64,000 nucleotides of DNA from an uncultured Bacteroidales bacterium (GCA_903879715.1 CAIRMR010000005.1:1-64000); one strand, 5' to 3'; shown: positions 17,032-26,164, numbered from the stretch's first letter. Notes: a model not told the origin generated them from the sequence alone. Numbers and translations are program-made.

Positions 17032-17190
17032 AGACGCGATGTTCGCGTCTCTACATCCCGGATTTAAATTTCATTAATGGATGTTAGAGACGCGATGTTC
17101 GCGTCTCTACATCCCGGATTTATATTTCATTAATGGATGTTAGAGACGCGATATTCGCGTCTCTACATCCCGGATTTAAATTTCAATTTT
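17029..17190. repeat. Three 56-bp tandem units with perfect palindromes
   Basis: Palindromes TAGAGACGCGA / TCGCGTCTCTA (11-bp arms, 3-base loop) occur at 17029-17053, 17085-17109 and 17141-17165, spaced exactly 56 bases apart. The spacer between them (CATCCCGGATTTAAATTTC, then ATTAATGGATGT) is nearly identical in all copies, and the third is incomplete. The stem could fold as a hairpin in RNA or DNA and may act as a terminator-like or REP-like element for radC. Copy 1 contains the radC stop codon. Confidence 0.9.
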
Positions 17191-17245
17191 CAATAAAAGA
17201 ATAAAATTGCCTTTTTAAAAAAAACAATATAATAAGAAGAATTAA

Positions 17246-18403
17246 ATGCTTAAAATTGTAACCGTAGTTGGCGCAAGGCCCCAGATTATTAAAGCTGCTG
17301 CTTTGAGCCGCGCTATCCGGAATTCATTTTCTGATCAGATAGAAGAAATCATAATACATACCGGGCAACATTACGATGCCAATATGTCGCAGGTGTTTTT
17401 TGAGGAACTTGGCATCCCAAACCCACATATTAACCTTAATATCGGCTCGGCTTCGCATGGCAAGCAAACAGCGCAGATGATACAGGAAATTGAAAAGGTT
17501 TTACTGGCCGAAAAGCCTGATTATATTGTCCTGTTTGGCGATACCAATTCGACCCTGGCAGGAGCCATTGCTGCAAGCAAAATTCATATTCCGATTGTAC
17601 ACATTGAAGCAGGTTTACGCTCGTTTAACAAGAGCATGCCAGAGGAAATCAACCGCATTATGTGCGACCACGCCTCTACCCTATTGTTTGTTCCTACTGA
17701 AACCGGGGTAAAAAACCTGCAAAAAGAAGGCTTTAAAACAGGCACTTCAGCGCCTTATACTTCCGATCATCCGGGAGTCTTTCATTGCGGTGATATTATG
17801 TTCGATAACCTGGTATATTTTTCGGAAATGGCCGGACAAAAAACTGATATCATGCAAACGCTGAATCTGAAAGAGAATGAATTTGTACTCTGCACTATTC
17901 ACCGCGACAATAACACCGATTCGCCGGAACGCCTGAACGCGATTATAAGTGCCATGTGTTATATCGAGGAAAACCTGCATTTAAAGATTGTTATTCCTTT
18001 GCATCCGCGTACTTCAAAGATTATTGAAAGCAAATTGCCCAAAGATTTATATCACAGGTTAAATGGCAACAAGAACATCCATCTTATTCCGCCCGTTTCC
18101 TACCTCGAAATGATTATGCTTGAGAAAAACTCCTGCCTTATTCTTTCTGATTCAGGAGGAGTGCAGAAAGAAGCATATTTCTTCCATAAACCTTTAGTTG
18201 TGGCCCGCCCTGAAACCGAATGGATCGAAATTATCGAAAACGGTGCTGGCATAATTGCGGATGCGGATGAACTCAAAATCATTGAATCTGTGAAGTATTT
18301 TATGGAAGCAGGCCAGCTTGATTTCCCGAATGTATTTGGCGACGGACACGCGGCTGAATTTATCTGCAGAACGATGTTGGAACAGAGAACGATTACGGCT
18401 TGA
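17246..18403 (+). CDS. wecB: UDP-N-acetylglucosamine 2-epimerase (non-hydrolysing)
   Basis: A 385-residue enzyme that interconverts UDP-GlcNAc and UDP-ManNAc for surface polysaccharide synthesis. Signatures: GARPQIIKAAALSRAI near residue 9, HTGQHYD, HIEAGLRSFNKSMPEEINRI and SDSGGVQKEAYFFHKP, the two Rossmann-fold halves of the WecB family. Length is normal (370-390). It stands apart from a polysaccharide cluster here, between the palindromic repeat of radC and a broken GIY-YIG gene. Confidence 0.92.
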   Translation: MLKIVTVVGARPQIIKAAALSRAIRNSFSDQIEEIIIHTGQHYDANMSQVFFEELGIPNPHINLNIGSASHGKQTAQMIQEIEKVLLAEKPDYIVLFGDTNSTLAGAIAASKIHIPIVHIEAGLRSFNKSMPEEINRIMCDHASTLLFVPTETGVKNLQKEGFKTGTSAPYTSDHPGVFHCGDIMFDNLVYFSEMAGQKTDIMQTLNLKENEFVLCTIHRDNNTDSPERLNAIISAMCYIEENLHLKIVIPLHPRTSKIIESKLPKDLYHRLNGNKNIHLIPPVSYLEMIMLEKNSCLILSDSGGVQKEAYFFHKPLVVARPETEWIEIIENGAGIIADADELKIIESVKYFMEAGQLDFPNVFGDGHAAEFICRTMLEQRTITA

Positions 18404-18439
18404 GCATTTTCGGTCGGCAGTAATTGCAAAACGAATAAT

Positions 18440-18890
18440 ATGAAGACACGAAAAGAACTTAAAGAAGAATACAAACAGATAAAATATAAAATGGGTGTAT
18501 TCCAGATCAGGAATACAGTTACTGGCAAGATTTATATCGGCAGTAGCCTGGATTTAAAGGCAATATGGTTTACTCAGAAGCTACAACTCGAAATGGGAAC
18601 TCATCCGAACAGCGATTTGCAGAAAGACTGGAAAGAATATGGCCCGGAAAGTTTTATTTATGAAACGAGCCATGCCAATAATTTGTCTCACAGAGCGATG
18701 ATTATTTCCATGGCGAGTTCCATGTGACCCGTAAAAAATTAAAAAATAAACACATGAAATACTTGAGGAAATTCATGAAAGCGAAGCTAAGCCTTTAGAT
18801 TATAAGAAAGAAATCAAAGCTCTTGAACAAATGATTATTGAAGATTTACAACCTTTTGAAAACAAAGGATATAACCGAAAACCAAAATAA
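18440..18890 (+). pseudogene. GIY-YIG family protein gene split by a 94-bp element
   Basis: The left part (18440-18664) encodes a GIY-YIG N-terminus: EYKQIKYKMGVFQIRN, GKIYIGSS and HPNSDLQKDWKEYGPESFIYE. Translation then enters a 94-base inserted element and stops at TGA 18725-18727. After the element the frame resumes: EILEEIHESEAKPLDYKKE, then IKALEQMIIEDLQPFENKGY and NRKPK before TAA at 18888-18890. Joining the two at the duplicated ATGAAA restores SFIYEILEEI exactly, giving a protein of about 118 residues, as in intact Bacteroidota homologues I remember. The insert is 94 bases (94 mod 3 = 1), so it also shifts the frame. GIY-YIG proteins are small nuclease-like proteins, usually of unknown role. 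Confidence 0.88.
18660..18759. mobile_element. 94-bp hairpin repeat element, copy 1
   Basis: Bounded by ATGAAA at 18660-18665 and 18754-18759, consistent with a duplicated target. The unique part can fold: GCCATG pairs with CATGGC, and AATAAT with ATTATT, around an 18-base loop holding CTC/GAG. A 3' A/T-rich tail follows GTGACCCGT. The first about 70 bases are identical to the copy at 60583-60681; the tails differ. It carries no gene, so any mobility would need proteins from elsewhere. It interrupts the GIY-YIG gene at 18440. Confidence 0.8.
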
Positions 18891-19048
18891 ATCAAGCTTA
18901 GGAATTCCTATATTCAATTCCATCTATTTTACACATATCCGATTTTTTTTACGAATAAAATGGGAAGGTTCAATATATTCTGAGCCATCCTTGACATAGG
19001 TTTTCATTGCTCCAGGCTCCTGAAAACTTAAGTTTGTTTTTTGTTTCG

Positions 19049-19056
19049 TACTTTTG
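19049..19056 (+). promoter_or_regulatory. -7 promoter box for proA-proB
   Basis: TACTTTTG, an exact TAnnTTTG match about 78 bases before the proA ATG. The 18891-19048 stretch before it holds nothing else I recognise. Confidence 0.5.
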
Positions 19057-19133
19057 TAAACTCAGAATCAGTCATTGAGTAAAACCAGACTGCACGGTTG
19101 GTTTTACAAATCCCTAACAAAATTCCGATTGTC

Positions 19134-20321
19134 ATGCTTACTGATATAAAGAATAAGACCTTATCCGACCTGGCAGAGCTTATTTCAACGCATAAATCTG
19201 AAATAATCCAGCAAAATAAAATTGACCTTGCCGGTACAGATGAACTTGATCCAACGTTGGCTGACAGGTTAAAAGTGGACGAAAAAAAAGTTGATGCCAT
19301 GGTCGCATCCATCAACGAAGTAATTCACCTTGAAGATCCTGAAGGACAGGTGCTTCACCACTACGATCATCCTAACGGAATGAACGTGGAAAACAGGTCG
19401 GTTCCATTTGGCCGTATTCTGATCATTTATGAATCCAGGCCTGATGTTACCATAGAAGCAGCTATCAATGCCTTTAAAGCAGGAAACAAAATCTATTTAA
19501 AGGGCGGAAAAGAATCAAAAAACACAAATGTCTTCCTGGTAAATTTATGGGCACAAGCCTTGCAAATGAATAACTTATCCTCAGATATAGTAACCTACCT
19601 GGATATTGACCGGCATGAAACACAAAAACTATTGAAAGAAAATCACCTCAGGTTGGATCTGATCATACCACGTGGAGGCGAAGCCTTGATAAATTATATA
19701 AAACAAAATACCTCTGTACCACTTATTATCAGTGGCAGAGGCAATAATTTTGTATATGTGCATTCGGATGCTGATTTTACAATGGCTCAGGATATTATTA
19801 TAAATGGAAAAAGCAGGCTGAGTGTTTGCAATGCAATTGACAAGGTCTTGTTTAACGCAAACACTGAAAATTTAAAGCAGAAAGTTGACCTGGTTATTGC
19901 CAAAGCGTTAGAAATGAAGCTGGATGTTTATGGTGACGGAGATTTCTTTTCGTCATATAAATCGATCAAACCTATGGAAGATCCGCAGATGTATGAGCAG
20001 GAATTTCTTTCGCCGAAAATACTCTTCGGAATTGTTGATACTGCTGATAACGCAATACTTACTATCAATAAATATTCAGGCGGCCACTCAGCGGTAATTG
20101 TAACTGAAGATAAAACAGTGGCAGAAAAATTTCAGAACGAAGTGGATTGCGCTGCCGTTTATCATAACGCATCTTCGCGGTTTACCGATGGCGGACAGTT
20201 TGGATTTGGAGCTGAAATTGCTATCAGCACCCAAAAACTTCATTTCCGCGGACCGGTAGGATTAGCTCAACTCGTTACAAATAAATGGTTTATCACAGGA
20301 AACGGACAAATACGGAATTAA
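19134..20321 (+). CDS. proA: Glutamate-5-semialdehyde dehydrogenase
   Basis: A 395-residue NADP-dependent enzyme of proline synthesis that reduces glutamyl-5-phosphate. The catalytic cysteine is C232 in RLSVCNAIDKVL, with the cofactor-loop motif FGRILIIYESRPDVTIEA before it. A frame open from a TTG at 19098 gives 12 more residues, but the ATG at 19134 is better. It lies directly upstream of proB, one base apart, in the order proA-proB common in Bacteroidota. Confidence 0.92.
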   Translation: MLTDIKNKTLSDLAELISTHKSEIIQQNKIDLAGTDELDPTLADRLKVDEKKVDAMVASINEVIHLEDPEGQVLHHYDHPNGMNVENRSVPFGRILIIYESRPDVTIEAAINAFKAGNKIYLKGGKESKNTNVFLVNLWAQALQMNNLSSDIVTYLDIDRHETQKLLKENHLRLDLIIPRGGEALINYIKQNTSVPLIISGRGNNFVYVHSDADFTMAQDIIINGKSRLSVCNAIDKVLFNANTENLKQKVDLVIAKALEMKLDVYGDGDFFSSYKSIKPMEDPQMYEQEFLSPKILFGIVDTADNAILTINKYSGGHSAVIVTEDKTVAEKFQNEVDCAAVYHNASSRFTDGGQFGFGAEIAISTQKLHFRGPVGLAQLVTNKWFITGNGQIRN

Positions 20322-20322
20322 G

Positions 20323-21093
20323 ATGAAGGGAATTATTGTTGTTAAGATTGGCACATCAACACTCACAGCGGGAACCAATAAAATTTCGAGAGGTAAAATC
20401 GAAGATATAGCCCGGCAATTAGACAGGTTAAAAGAAAATTACGATATAGTTTTAGTTTCGTCGGGTGCTATTGCTACAGCCCGCCAATTTGTAAACATCG
20501 AAGGCTGGGAAAATATTGTTCAGTCCAAACAAGCCTTATCAGCCATTGGTCAGCCTAAATTAATGCAGATTTACAGCGAAGTATTCGGTGATTTCAATCT
20601 CAGAATTGCCCAATGTTTAATGACATACCGCGATTTTGAAAATGAGGTTTCAAGAATCAATACGGCAAATACCATCAGTGAATTATTGGCGCACAATTAT
20701 ATTCCGGTTATTAATGAAAATGATACGGTTGCTGTTGAAGAACTGATATTGGGCGATAACGATAAATTATCCGCGCTGGTTGCAAATTTAATTGACGCTG
20801 ACAGGTTGATTATAGCTTCGGATATTGACGGTTTATTTGATAAAAACCCAAAACTTCACAGTGATGCCCGGTTAATCACAGAAATTTCTGATTTGGGATC
20901 AATCAGCCAGTTTATTGAAGAAAATGATAACGGCCTGGGAACAGGTGGAATGACCTCAAAAATAAACGCGGTAAAAATCTGTTTTGAGAAATACATTACG
21001 GTTTATATTGTGAATGGATCAAAACCAAATTTTATTGAAGATAGCCTGAATGATGCAATGCCGTTCACAAAACTGATCCCAATCAAAGAATAA
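20323..21093 (+). CDS. proB: Glutamate 5-kinase (short form without PUA)
   Basis: A 256-residue amino acid kinase that phosphorylates glutamate at the first step of proline synthesis. Motifs: VVKIGTSTLTAG (5-16), VLVSSGAIATAR, INENDTVAVEEL and GTGGMTSKINAV. It lacks the C-terminal PUA domain of the enterobacterial enzyme (about 360 residues) and so represents the single-domain form. Its ATG starts one base after the proA stop codon, indicating a two-gene operon. Confidence 0.9.
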   Translation: MKGIIVVKIGTSTLTAGTNKISRGKIEDIARQLDRLKENYDIVLVSSGAIATARQFVNIEGWENIVQSKQALSAIGQPKLMQIYSEVFGDFNLRIAQCLMTYRDFENEVSRINTANTISELLAHNYIPVINENDTVAVEELILGDNDKLSALVANLIDADRLIIASDIDGLFDKNPKLHSDARLITEISDLGSISQFIEENDNGLGTGGMTSKINAVKICFEKYITVYIVNGSKPNFIEDSLNDAMPFTKLIPIKE

Positions 21094-21168
21094 TTCTTCA
21101 GAAATCACTTGATTCAGCATATTCTGATTTCATTTATAATAAATTCATCGTATTCATAAAAGAATTTG

Positions 21169-21176
21169 TACTTATG
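21169..21176 (+). promoter_or_regulatory. Probable -7 box of the disrupted outer-membrane gene
   Basis: TACTTATG (one mismatch to TAnnTTTG) about 58 bases before the ATG at 21234. Confidence 0.3.
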
Positions 21177-21676
21177 CATAACTTTTAACCAAATTCATCC
21201 ATGTTATTTTCAATTTCAAACAAATATCATTTTATGAAAATCCAACTTATTGCTTTATTACTCATCGGTAGTGTAAGCGCTATCGGACAAATCAACTTTG
21301 AAAAAGGTTATTTTATAAACAATAACAACCAACGGATTGAATGCCTCATAAAAAATGCAGACTGGAAAAACAATCCGACTGAATTTGAGTATAAAACATC
21401 AGCTTTAGCTGAATCTGAAAAAGGCACACTCAACTCGGTGAAAGAGTTTGGAGTTACAGGTTTTTCGCGGTATGTGAGGGTGGATACAAAAATTGATCTG
21501 TCGACGACTGATGTAAATACCCTTTCAAAGACGCGTGATCCGGAATGGTCGCAGCAGATAATGTTCCTAAAAGTGTTGGTTGAAGGGAACGCATCACTGT
21601 ATTACTACGAAAAGAATGGTTTGATACGTTTTTTCTATTCAACCGCCGCAGATACAATTGTAAATCAATTAATTTA

Positions 21677-22667
21677 TATGCTCATCCGTTATTGTACCAG
21701 TAATTATATGTCATTGCAATTGTAAGTCTGTCGAAGAGTTTTTCGCCAAAGTATCTGCGGTTTAGTTTGTAACAGAATTCATCCAGATAAAGCTGTAAGT
21801 ATTTTCCTTTGATCTTATGGTAAATGCCTAACAGAGTTCTCTTTGCGTTACTAATTGCAATATGCACCCAAGGCAATGTTTTAGTAGTTGTTTCTTTTGA
21901 CGATTTTTCTGTAACATGCACTTCAACAAAGTTTGATATATCCACGTAGCTGGTACTTTTATCACTAAACACAATGGTCTTTTCAGTAATGCTTACTTTG
22001 ATGACCTGGTTAATCTCTTCTTTTAAATAGGATTCCAACACTTTCATCTTGAAATACCTGCAATGATTTGACCTTTTGCCAGTTACAACATCTTCTAATG
22101 GTGTGGACTCCGCCATGATAGCAACATTTACCTGTCTTTCGCTCCCTCTTCCACGTTTGAGTGATGTTCGGGATTCATTATCAATTTCTGTTTCAAAGCA
22201 CCCTTCGTCAAATTCAACCATATCGGTTAACTTATATAAGGCATCTCTGTTTCCCATTGCCTTCCTGATCTTGTGCATCATGAACCAGATTGGTTCGTAG
22301 CGTTTGTGTCCCAGTTGCCTTTGTAACTCAGTAGCGGATAAGCCTTTCTTAGAAAAACTCATGAAAGCCATAGCCAAATACCACTTCCTGAAAGGCAATT
22401 TGGCATTTTCCATCATTGTTCCGCTGCGTAGCGTAGTCCGGAATCTACATTCCGAGCACTGCCATTGCCATTTGCCATGTAACCAATAATGATTTTTACT
22501 GCCACAACTTTTACAAATAATTCCTTCTTGTTCCCGAATCCTCTTAAAATGGAGCCTGCAGCTCGTTTCATCAGGAAATTCTTCGATAAATTTGATTAGA
22601 TTCACGTCAAAATATTTTCGTCAAGATAATCAATTTTTATTTTGTGGTACATTTACGGATGAGCATA
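21677..22667. mobile_element. IS1595-family insertion sequence (991 bp)
   Basis: Ends are imperfect inverted repeats beginning TATGCTCATCCGT and continuing with GTACCA after a few mismatches. It is flanked by TTAATTTA on both sides (21669-21676 and 22668-22675), an 8-base target duplication typical of IS1595. It contains one transposase gene on the minus strand, whose stop codon lies in the left inverted repeat. It is intact by inspection and disrupts an outer-membrane protein gene. Confidence 0.92.
21682..22605 (-). CDS. IS1595-family transposase
   Basis: A 307-residue transposase. N-terminal zinc ribbon with C31, C34, C50 and C53 (CKSCGS ... CSEC), then an RNase-H-like catalytic core with D133 (VEFDEGCFE), D215 (VFSDKSTSY) and the HIAISNAKRTLLG stretch near residue 248. 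Length fits the family. No frameshift or internal stop is seen, so it may be active. Confidence 0.9.
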   Translation of the reverse strand: MNLIKFIEEFPDETSCRLHFKRIREQEGIICKSCGSKNHYWLHGKWQWQCSECRFRTTLRSGTMMENAKLPFRKWYLAMAFMSFSKKGLSATELQRQLGHKRYEPIWFMMHKIRKAMGNRDALYKLTDMVEFDEGCFETEIDNESRTSLKRGRGSERQVNVAIMAESTPLEDVVTGKRSNHCRYFKMKVLESYLKEEINQVIKVSITEKTIVFSDKSTSYVDISNFVEVHVTEKSSKETTTKTLPWVHIAISNAKRTLLGIYHKIKGKYLQLYLDEFCYKLNRRYFGEKLFDRLTIAMTYNYWYNNG

Positions 22668-23632
22668 TTAATTTATAAGGAATACTATGACCAGGAGAAT
22701 AAAGATTATGTTGAAGCATTTGAAATTTCGGCGAATAACAAATTCCACGCCCAACTCTGGACTGATGTAAGGTGCCCGAATACCGCTACAAGCGTTGTAG
22801 AGCAGTTAAAATACCAAAAATCTGAACTCCGGAAATATTTCATCAAGTATAATAAGTGTTTCAACAATGCATCTGTTGTATATGAAAAGAAAACCGGAAA
22901 AGATTTTTTTCACCTTAAAATAAGCCCGGGAATTAATTATTCATCTTTAGGTGTAACTAATATTTCCAGCTCTACTTATGACGGATTTACTACTGATTTT
23001 GGCAATCAGGCAAGTTTCAGGATTGGATTGGAAGGCGAATTAATATTGCCCTTTAACAGGAATAAATGGGGTATCCTTTTTGAGCCCACATTTCAATATT
23101 ACTCCTCCGGAAAAGAATTGAGTAATGTCAAATTAACGGTACATTTTAATACAATCGAATTCCCGGTTGGATTGCGGTATTATTGCTTTTTAAATCATGA
23201 GCTAAAGCTATTTGCAGATGTGATTTTTATACCTGCATATTTTGTTCCTTTTGATTCAGAATTAATTAAAGAAAATACTGTATCATCAATACTACCAGAG
23301 AGTTATAAACTACAATCCAGTCCAAGTTATGCTTTTGGAGGAGGATTTGTATATAAAAAATATAGTGCCGAATTCCGATACTATGCTAACAGGGATATTT
23401 TGAATAATTACGTAAGGTGGGATTCTGATTATAAGAGATTGTCACTCATTCTTGGTTTCAGAATACTTTAAGCAATATATTCTGTTCCGGGCTTCACCTA
23501 TCCGTAAAATTAGTTTTATTTAAACTTAAATTCAGCTGTTTGATAGTTTGATTGCAAATAATTTATACACTTGTACAACTTTTCAAATGAATTTAAAAAC
23601 ATAAAATCATTTATTCACATAATTCTATTTTC

Positions 23633-24808
23633 ATGAAAACCAATCTGATAACTGTATTCCTTGTATTTATCACCCTGCTCTCCATCGGGCAGATTAACTT
23701 TGAAAGTGGTTACTTTATTGATAATAACAACAACAGGGTTGAATGCCTGATTAAAAATTCGGACTGGAAAAATAATCCAACTCAATTTGAATACAAACTA
23801 ACGACGAATGATGAAACTCAAAAGGGCACGCTGATAACTGCCAAAGAGTTTGGAATTAAAGGTTTCTCCAGATTTGTAAAGGCAGATACTAAAATTGACA
23901 TTTCTCCCTCTGATATCGATAATCTTTCGAGGGACCGTAATCCTGTTTGGTCGCAGGAGCGAATATTCCTTAAAGTGCTGGTTGAAGGGAAAGCAACGCT
24001 ATACTATTATGAGAACAAAGGTTTGATCCGTTTTTTTTACTCGGTTTCAGATACTGCAATAAATCAGTTGATTTATAAAGAATATTATACCCCTGAAAAC
24101 CAGGTTGCGGAAAATCGCCAATTTCGCGGTCAACTTTGGAACGATGTCAGACTTACAAACGCAAACATGAATTCAGTACAGGATATACGATATTATATTT
24201 CCGATCTTGTCCGCTATTTTAAAAAGTATAACGAAGGAGATGGGAATTCATCGACGGTATTTGGTTCGAAAGAAAAAAAGGACTCGTTTCATATAAGGGT
24301 TACACCTGGTATTAGTTTTGCGTCAATGTCAATTTCTGATCTCGAAGGCTCAGGCGAAGTAATTGATTTTGGAGAAAAAGCAACATTCAGTTTCGGGTTC
24401 GATGCCGAATTAATTTTGCCATTTAACAAGAACAAATGGGGATTGTTTATAAATCCTACCTATCAATATTTTAATTCATCCATACCATATTTCAATTCAA
24501 CCATCTCTGCAAACTACCAATCGCTTGAATTTCCGTTGGGACTCAGGTACTATATCTTTTTAAACCAGAATATGAAATTGTTTGCCAATGCAGAATTCAT
24601 ACTTATGAGAAGTATTTCGTTCGATTCAAAAATTTATGGCATGAACGTTAATACCAGGAATAGCTATGCTATAGGATGTGGTGTTGCGTATAAAAAACTG
24701 AGTGCTGAAATACGTTACTATACCGACCGGGAATTACTTTACGATTACATCAGTGTAAATACAGATTATACAAGGCTTTCAATACTATTCGGGTACAAGA
24801 TTTTTTAA
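23633..24808 (+). CDS. Outer membrane beta-barrel protein, intact paralogue
   Basis: A 391-residue precursor with a signal peptide (MKTNLITVFLVFITLLSIGQ). The N-terminal half (NFESGYFIDNNNNRVECLIK ... DISPSDIDNLSRDRNPVWSQ ... KEYYTPENQ) matches the disrupted gene upstream, so the two arose by tandem duplication; the C-terminal half (about 210-391) has the alternating hydrophobic pattern and repeated FSFGFDAELILPFNKNKWG of an outer-membrane beta-barrel. I do not recognise a named family. Its upstream box TACACTTG (one mismatch) resembles that of the paralogue. Confidence 0.7.
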   Translation: MKTNLITVFLVFITLLSIGQINFESGYFIDNNNNRVECLIKNSDWKNNPTQFEYKLTTNDETQKGTLITAKEFGIKGFSRFVKADTKIDISPSDIDNLSRDRNPVWSQERIFLKVLVEGKATLYYYENKGLIRFFYSVSDTAINQLIYKEYYTPENQVAENRQFRGQLWNDVRLTNANMNSVQDIRYYISDLVRYFKKYNEGDGNSSTVFGSKEKKDSFHIRVTPGISFASMSISDLEGSGEVIDFGEKATFSFGFDAELILPFNKNKWGLFINPTYQYFNSSIPYFNSTISANYQSLEFPLGLRYYIFLNQNMKLFANAEFILMRSISFDSKIYGMNVNTRNSYAIGCGVAYKKLSAEIRYYTDRELLYDYISVNTDYTRLSILFGYKIF

Positions 24809-24901
24809 GATGTACCTTTTTCTCATCTGTTAATGAAAAACCGCCAGGTGTTTCAATCAAATAATAATTCAAAAATATGTTTATAACTTAAAAAGAATTT
24901 G

Positions 24902-24909
24902 TACTTTTG
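24902..24909 (+). promoter_or_regulatory. -7 promoter box for rpsF-rpsR-rplI
   Basis: TACTTTTG followed by CAC, an exact TAnnTTTG match about 53 bases before rpsF, with TTTA at 24880-24883 near the expected -33 position. Confidence 0.6.
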
Positions 24910-24961
24910 CACTCCATTTGTAAAAATCACGCATTACAATAACTAAAATAAAGTAAAACAA

Positions 24962-25321
24962 ATGATTAGACAGTACGAAGCCGTTTTCATTATGACTCCC
25001 GTTTTATCTGATGAACAGATGAAGGAAACGGTAAGCAAGTTCCAGAAGTTCCTTAATGACAAAGGGGCTACAATTATTAACGACGACAATTGGGGTTTAC
25101 GTAAGTTAGCTTACCCTATTCAGAAAAAATCGACAGGGTTTTATCACCAGTTCGAATTTCTTGCTGAAGGTAACCTGATCAACGATTTCGAAATCGCCAT
25201 GAAACGTGATGAGCGTATACTTCGCTTTCTCACAGTCGTTTGCGACAAACACGCTGTTGCATACAGCGCAAAACGTCGTGCTAAGAAAGCTGAAAAAGCT
25301 GCAGAAAAAGCACAGGCTTAA
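24962..25321 (+). CDS. rpsF: 30S ribosomal protein S6
   Basis: A 119-residue protein with the S6 start [20 protein letters not shown] and the conserved core [20 protein letters not shown]; the C-terminus is a lysine/alanine-rich tail as often seen in Bacteroidota. It binds 16S rRNA together with S18 and heads the operon rpsF-rpsR-rplI. Confidence 0.96.
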   Translation: MIRQYEAVFIMTPVLSDEQMKETVSKFQKFLNDKGATIINDDNWGLRKLAYPIQKKSTGFYHQFEFLAEGNLINDFEIAMKRDERILRFLTVVCDKHAVAYSAKRRAKKAEKAAEKAQA

Positions 25322-25345
25322 TTGTAACCCTAAAAAATCAGAAAA

Positions 25346-25618
25346 ATGGCCACACAAGGAAATTCGGATATCAAATACCTGACTCCCATTACGGTTGACG
25401 TCAAAAAGAAAAAATACTGCCGTTTCAAAAAGAGCGGTATAAAGTACATCGATTACAAAGATGCAGACTTCTTGCTCAAGTTTATTAACGAGCAGGGTAA
25501 GATTTTACCACGCCGGTTAACCGGAACAAGTACCAAGTACCAGCGCAAAGTAGCCCAGGCTGTTAAACGTGCCCGTCACTTGTCGTTATTACCTTACGTT
25601 GCAGATTTATTAAAATAG
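25346..25618 (+). CDS. rpsR: 30S ribosomal protein S18
   Basis: A 90-residue S18 with the usual core [40 protein letters not shown] and [11 protein letters not shown]. It lies 24 bases after rpsF and 12 before rplI, in the conserved operon order, without an ssb gene between as found in many other phyla. Confidence 0.96.
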   Translation: MATQGNSDIKYLTPITVDVKKKKYCRFKKSGIKYIDYKDADFLLKFINEQGKILPRRLTGTSTKYQRKVAQAVKRARHLSLLPYVADLLK

Positions 25619-25630
25619 TAGGAGGCTCCA

Positions 25631-26080
25631 ATGGAAATTATACTTAAAAAAGATGTAACCAATGTAGGTTACGCACACGATGTTGTGACAGTTAAAGACG
25701 GCTTTGCGCGCAATTTTCTTATTCCCCAGGGACATGCTGTAATGGCAACCGTTCCAAACAGGAAGATTAATGCCGAAGACCTCCGTCAGAAATCATTCAA
25801 AGCTCAGAAAACCAAGAAAGAAGCTGAATTGGTTGCTCAGTCACTTGAGAACATTACAGTTAAAATCGGAGCTAAAGCTGCTGAAACCGGAAAAATTTAC
25901 GGATCAGTGAATGCTATACAAATTGCGGATGCATTGCGCGATCAATTCAAAATTGATATCGATCGTAAGAAAATCCATGTTGATGGCGAATCCATCAAGG
26001 AAACCGGTAGCTATACTGCCAGTATCCGTCTTCACAAGGATCTGCTTGTAAACATCAATTTCGAGGTTATTGCTGAATAA
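25631..26080 (+). CDS. rplI: 50S ribosomal protein L9
   Basis: A 149-residue L9 with the N-terminal domain MEIILKKDVTNVGYAHDVVT and VKDGFARNFLIPQGHAV, a connecting helix (about 40-75) and the C-terminal rRNA-binding domain. It is the third gene of the S6-S18-L9 operon, ended by a strong hairpin at 26112-26141. A GGAGG-like AGGAGG sits before the start codon, a clear ribosome-binding site that is uncommon in this phylum. Confidence 0.96.
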   Translation: MEIILKKDVTNVGYAHDVVTVKDGFARNFLIPQGHAVMATVPNRKINAEDLRQKSFKAQKTKKEAELVAQSLENITVKIGAKAAETGKIYGSVNAIQIADALRDQFKIDIDRKKIHVDGESIKETGSYTASIRLHKDLLVNINFEVIAE

Positions 26081-26111
26081 TCGTAACCTTGCAACAATAT
26101 TATTGTTAATT

Positions 26112-26141
26112 TAATCCCGGATTATTCCGGGATTTTTTTTT
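26112..26141 (+). terminator. Rho-independent terminator after rplI
   Basis: AATCCCGGA pairs with TCCGGGATT around a 4-base loop and is followed by eight T bases. Confidence 0.9.
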
Positions 26142-26164
26142 GCACTTACCTAACCTTTAATCAC

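Larger units (their letters stand above)
21234..23471 (+). pseudogene. Outer membrane protein gene split by IS1595-type element
   Basis: Residues before the break (MKIQLIALLLIGSVSAIGQI signal peptide, then NFEKGYFINNNNQRIECLI ... RFFYSTAADTIVNQLIY) and after it (KEYYDQENKDYVEAF ... SLILGFRIL) join exactly when the IS and one 8-base duplication (TTAATTTA) are removed. The result would be about 400 residues, homologous along its full length to the neighbour at 23633, with a C-terminal beta-barrel-like half. The left fragment would read to 21725, and the right fragment (open from 22644) begins inside the IS and is not a real gene start. Family function is not known to me. Confidence 0.9.

Noticed and set aside
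17029-17190. Possible CRISPR array
   Set aside because: The units are tandem copies with identical spacers and no cas genes, so this is a local repeat and not a CRISPR.
18440-18727. Intact 95-residue GIY-YIG protein
   Set aside because: The last about 20 residues come from the inserted hairpin element, and the true C-terminus lies after it.
22644-23471. Separate gene beginning at 22644
   Set aside because: Its first codons lie inside the IS1595 element; the rest is the second half of the disrupted gene.
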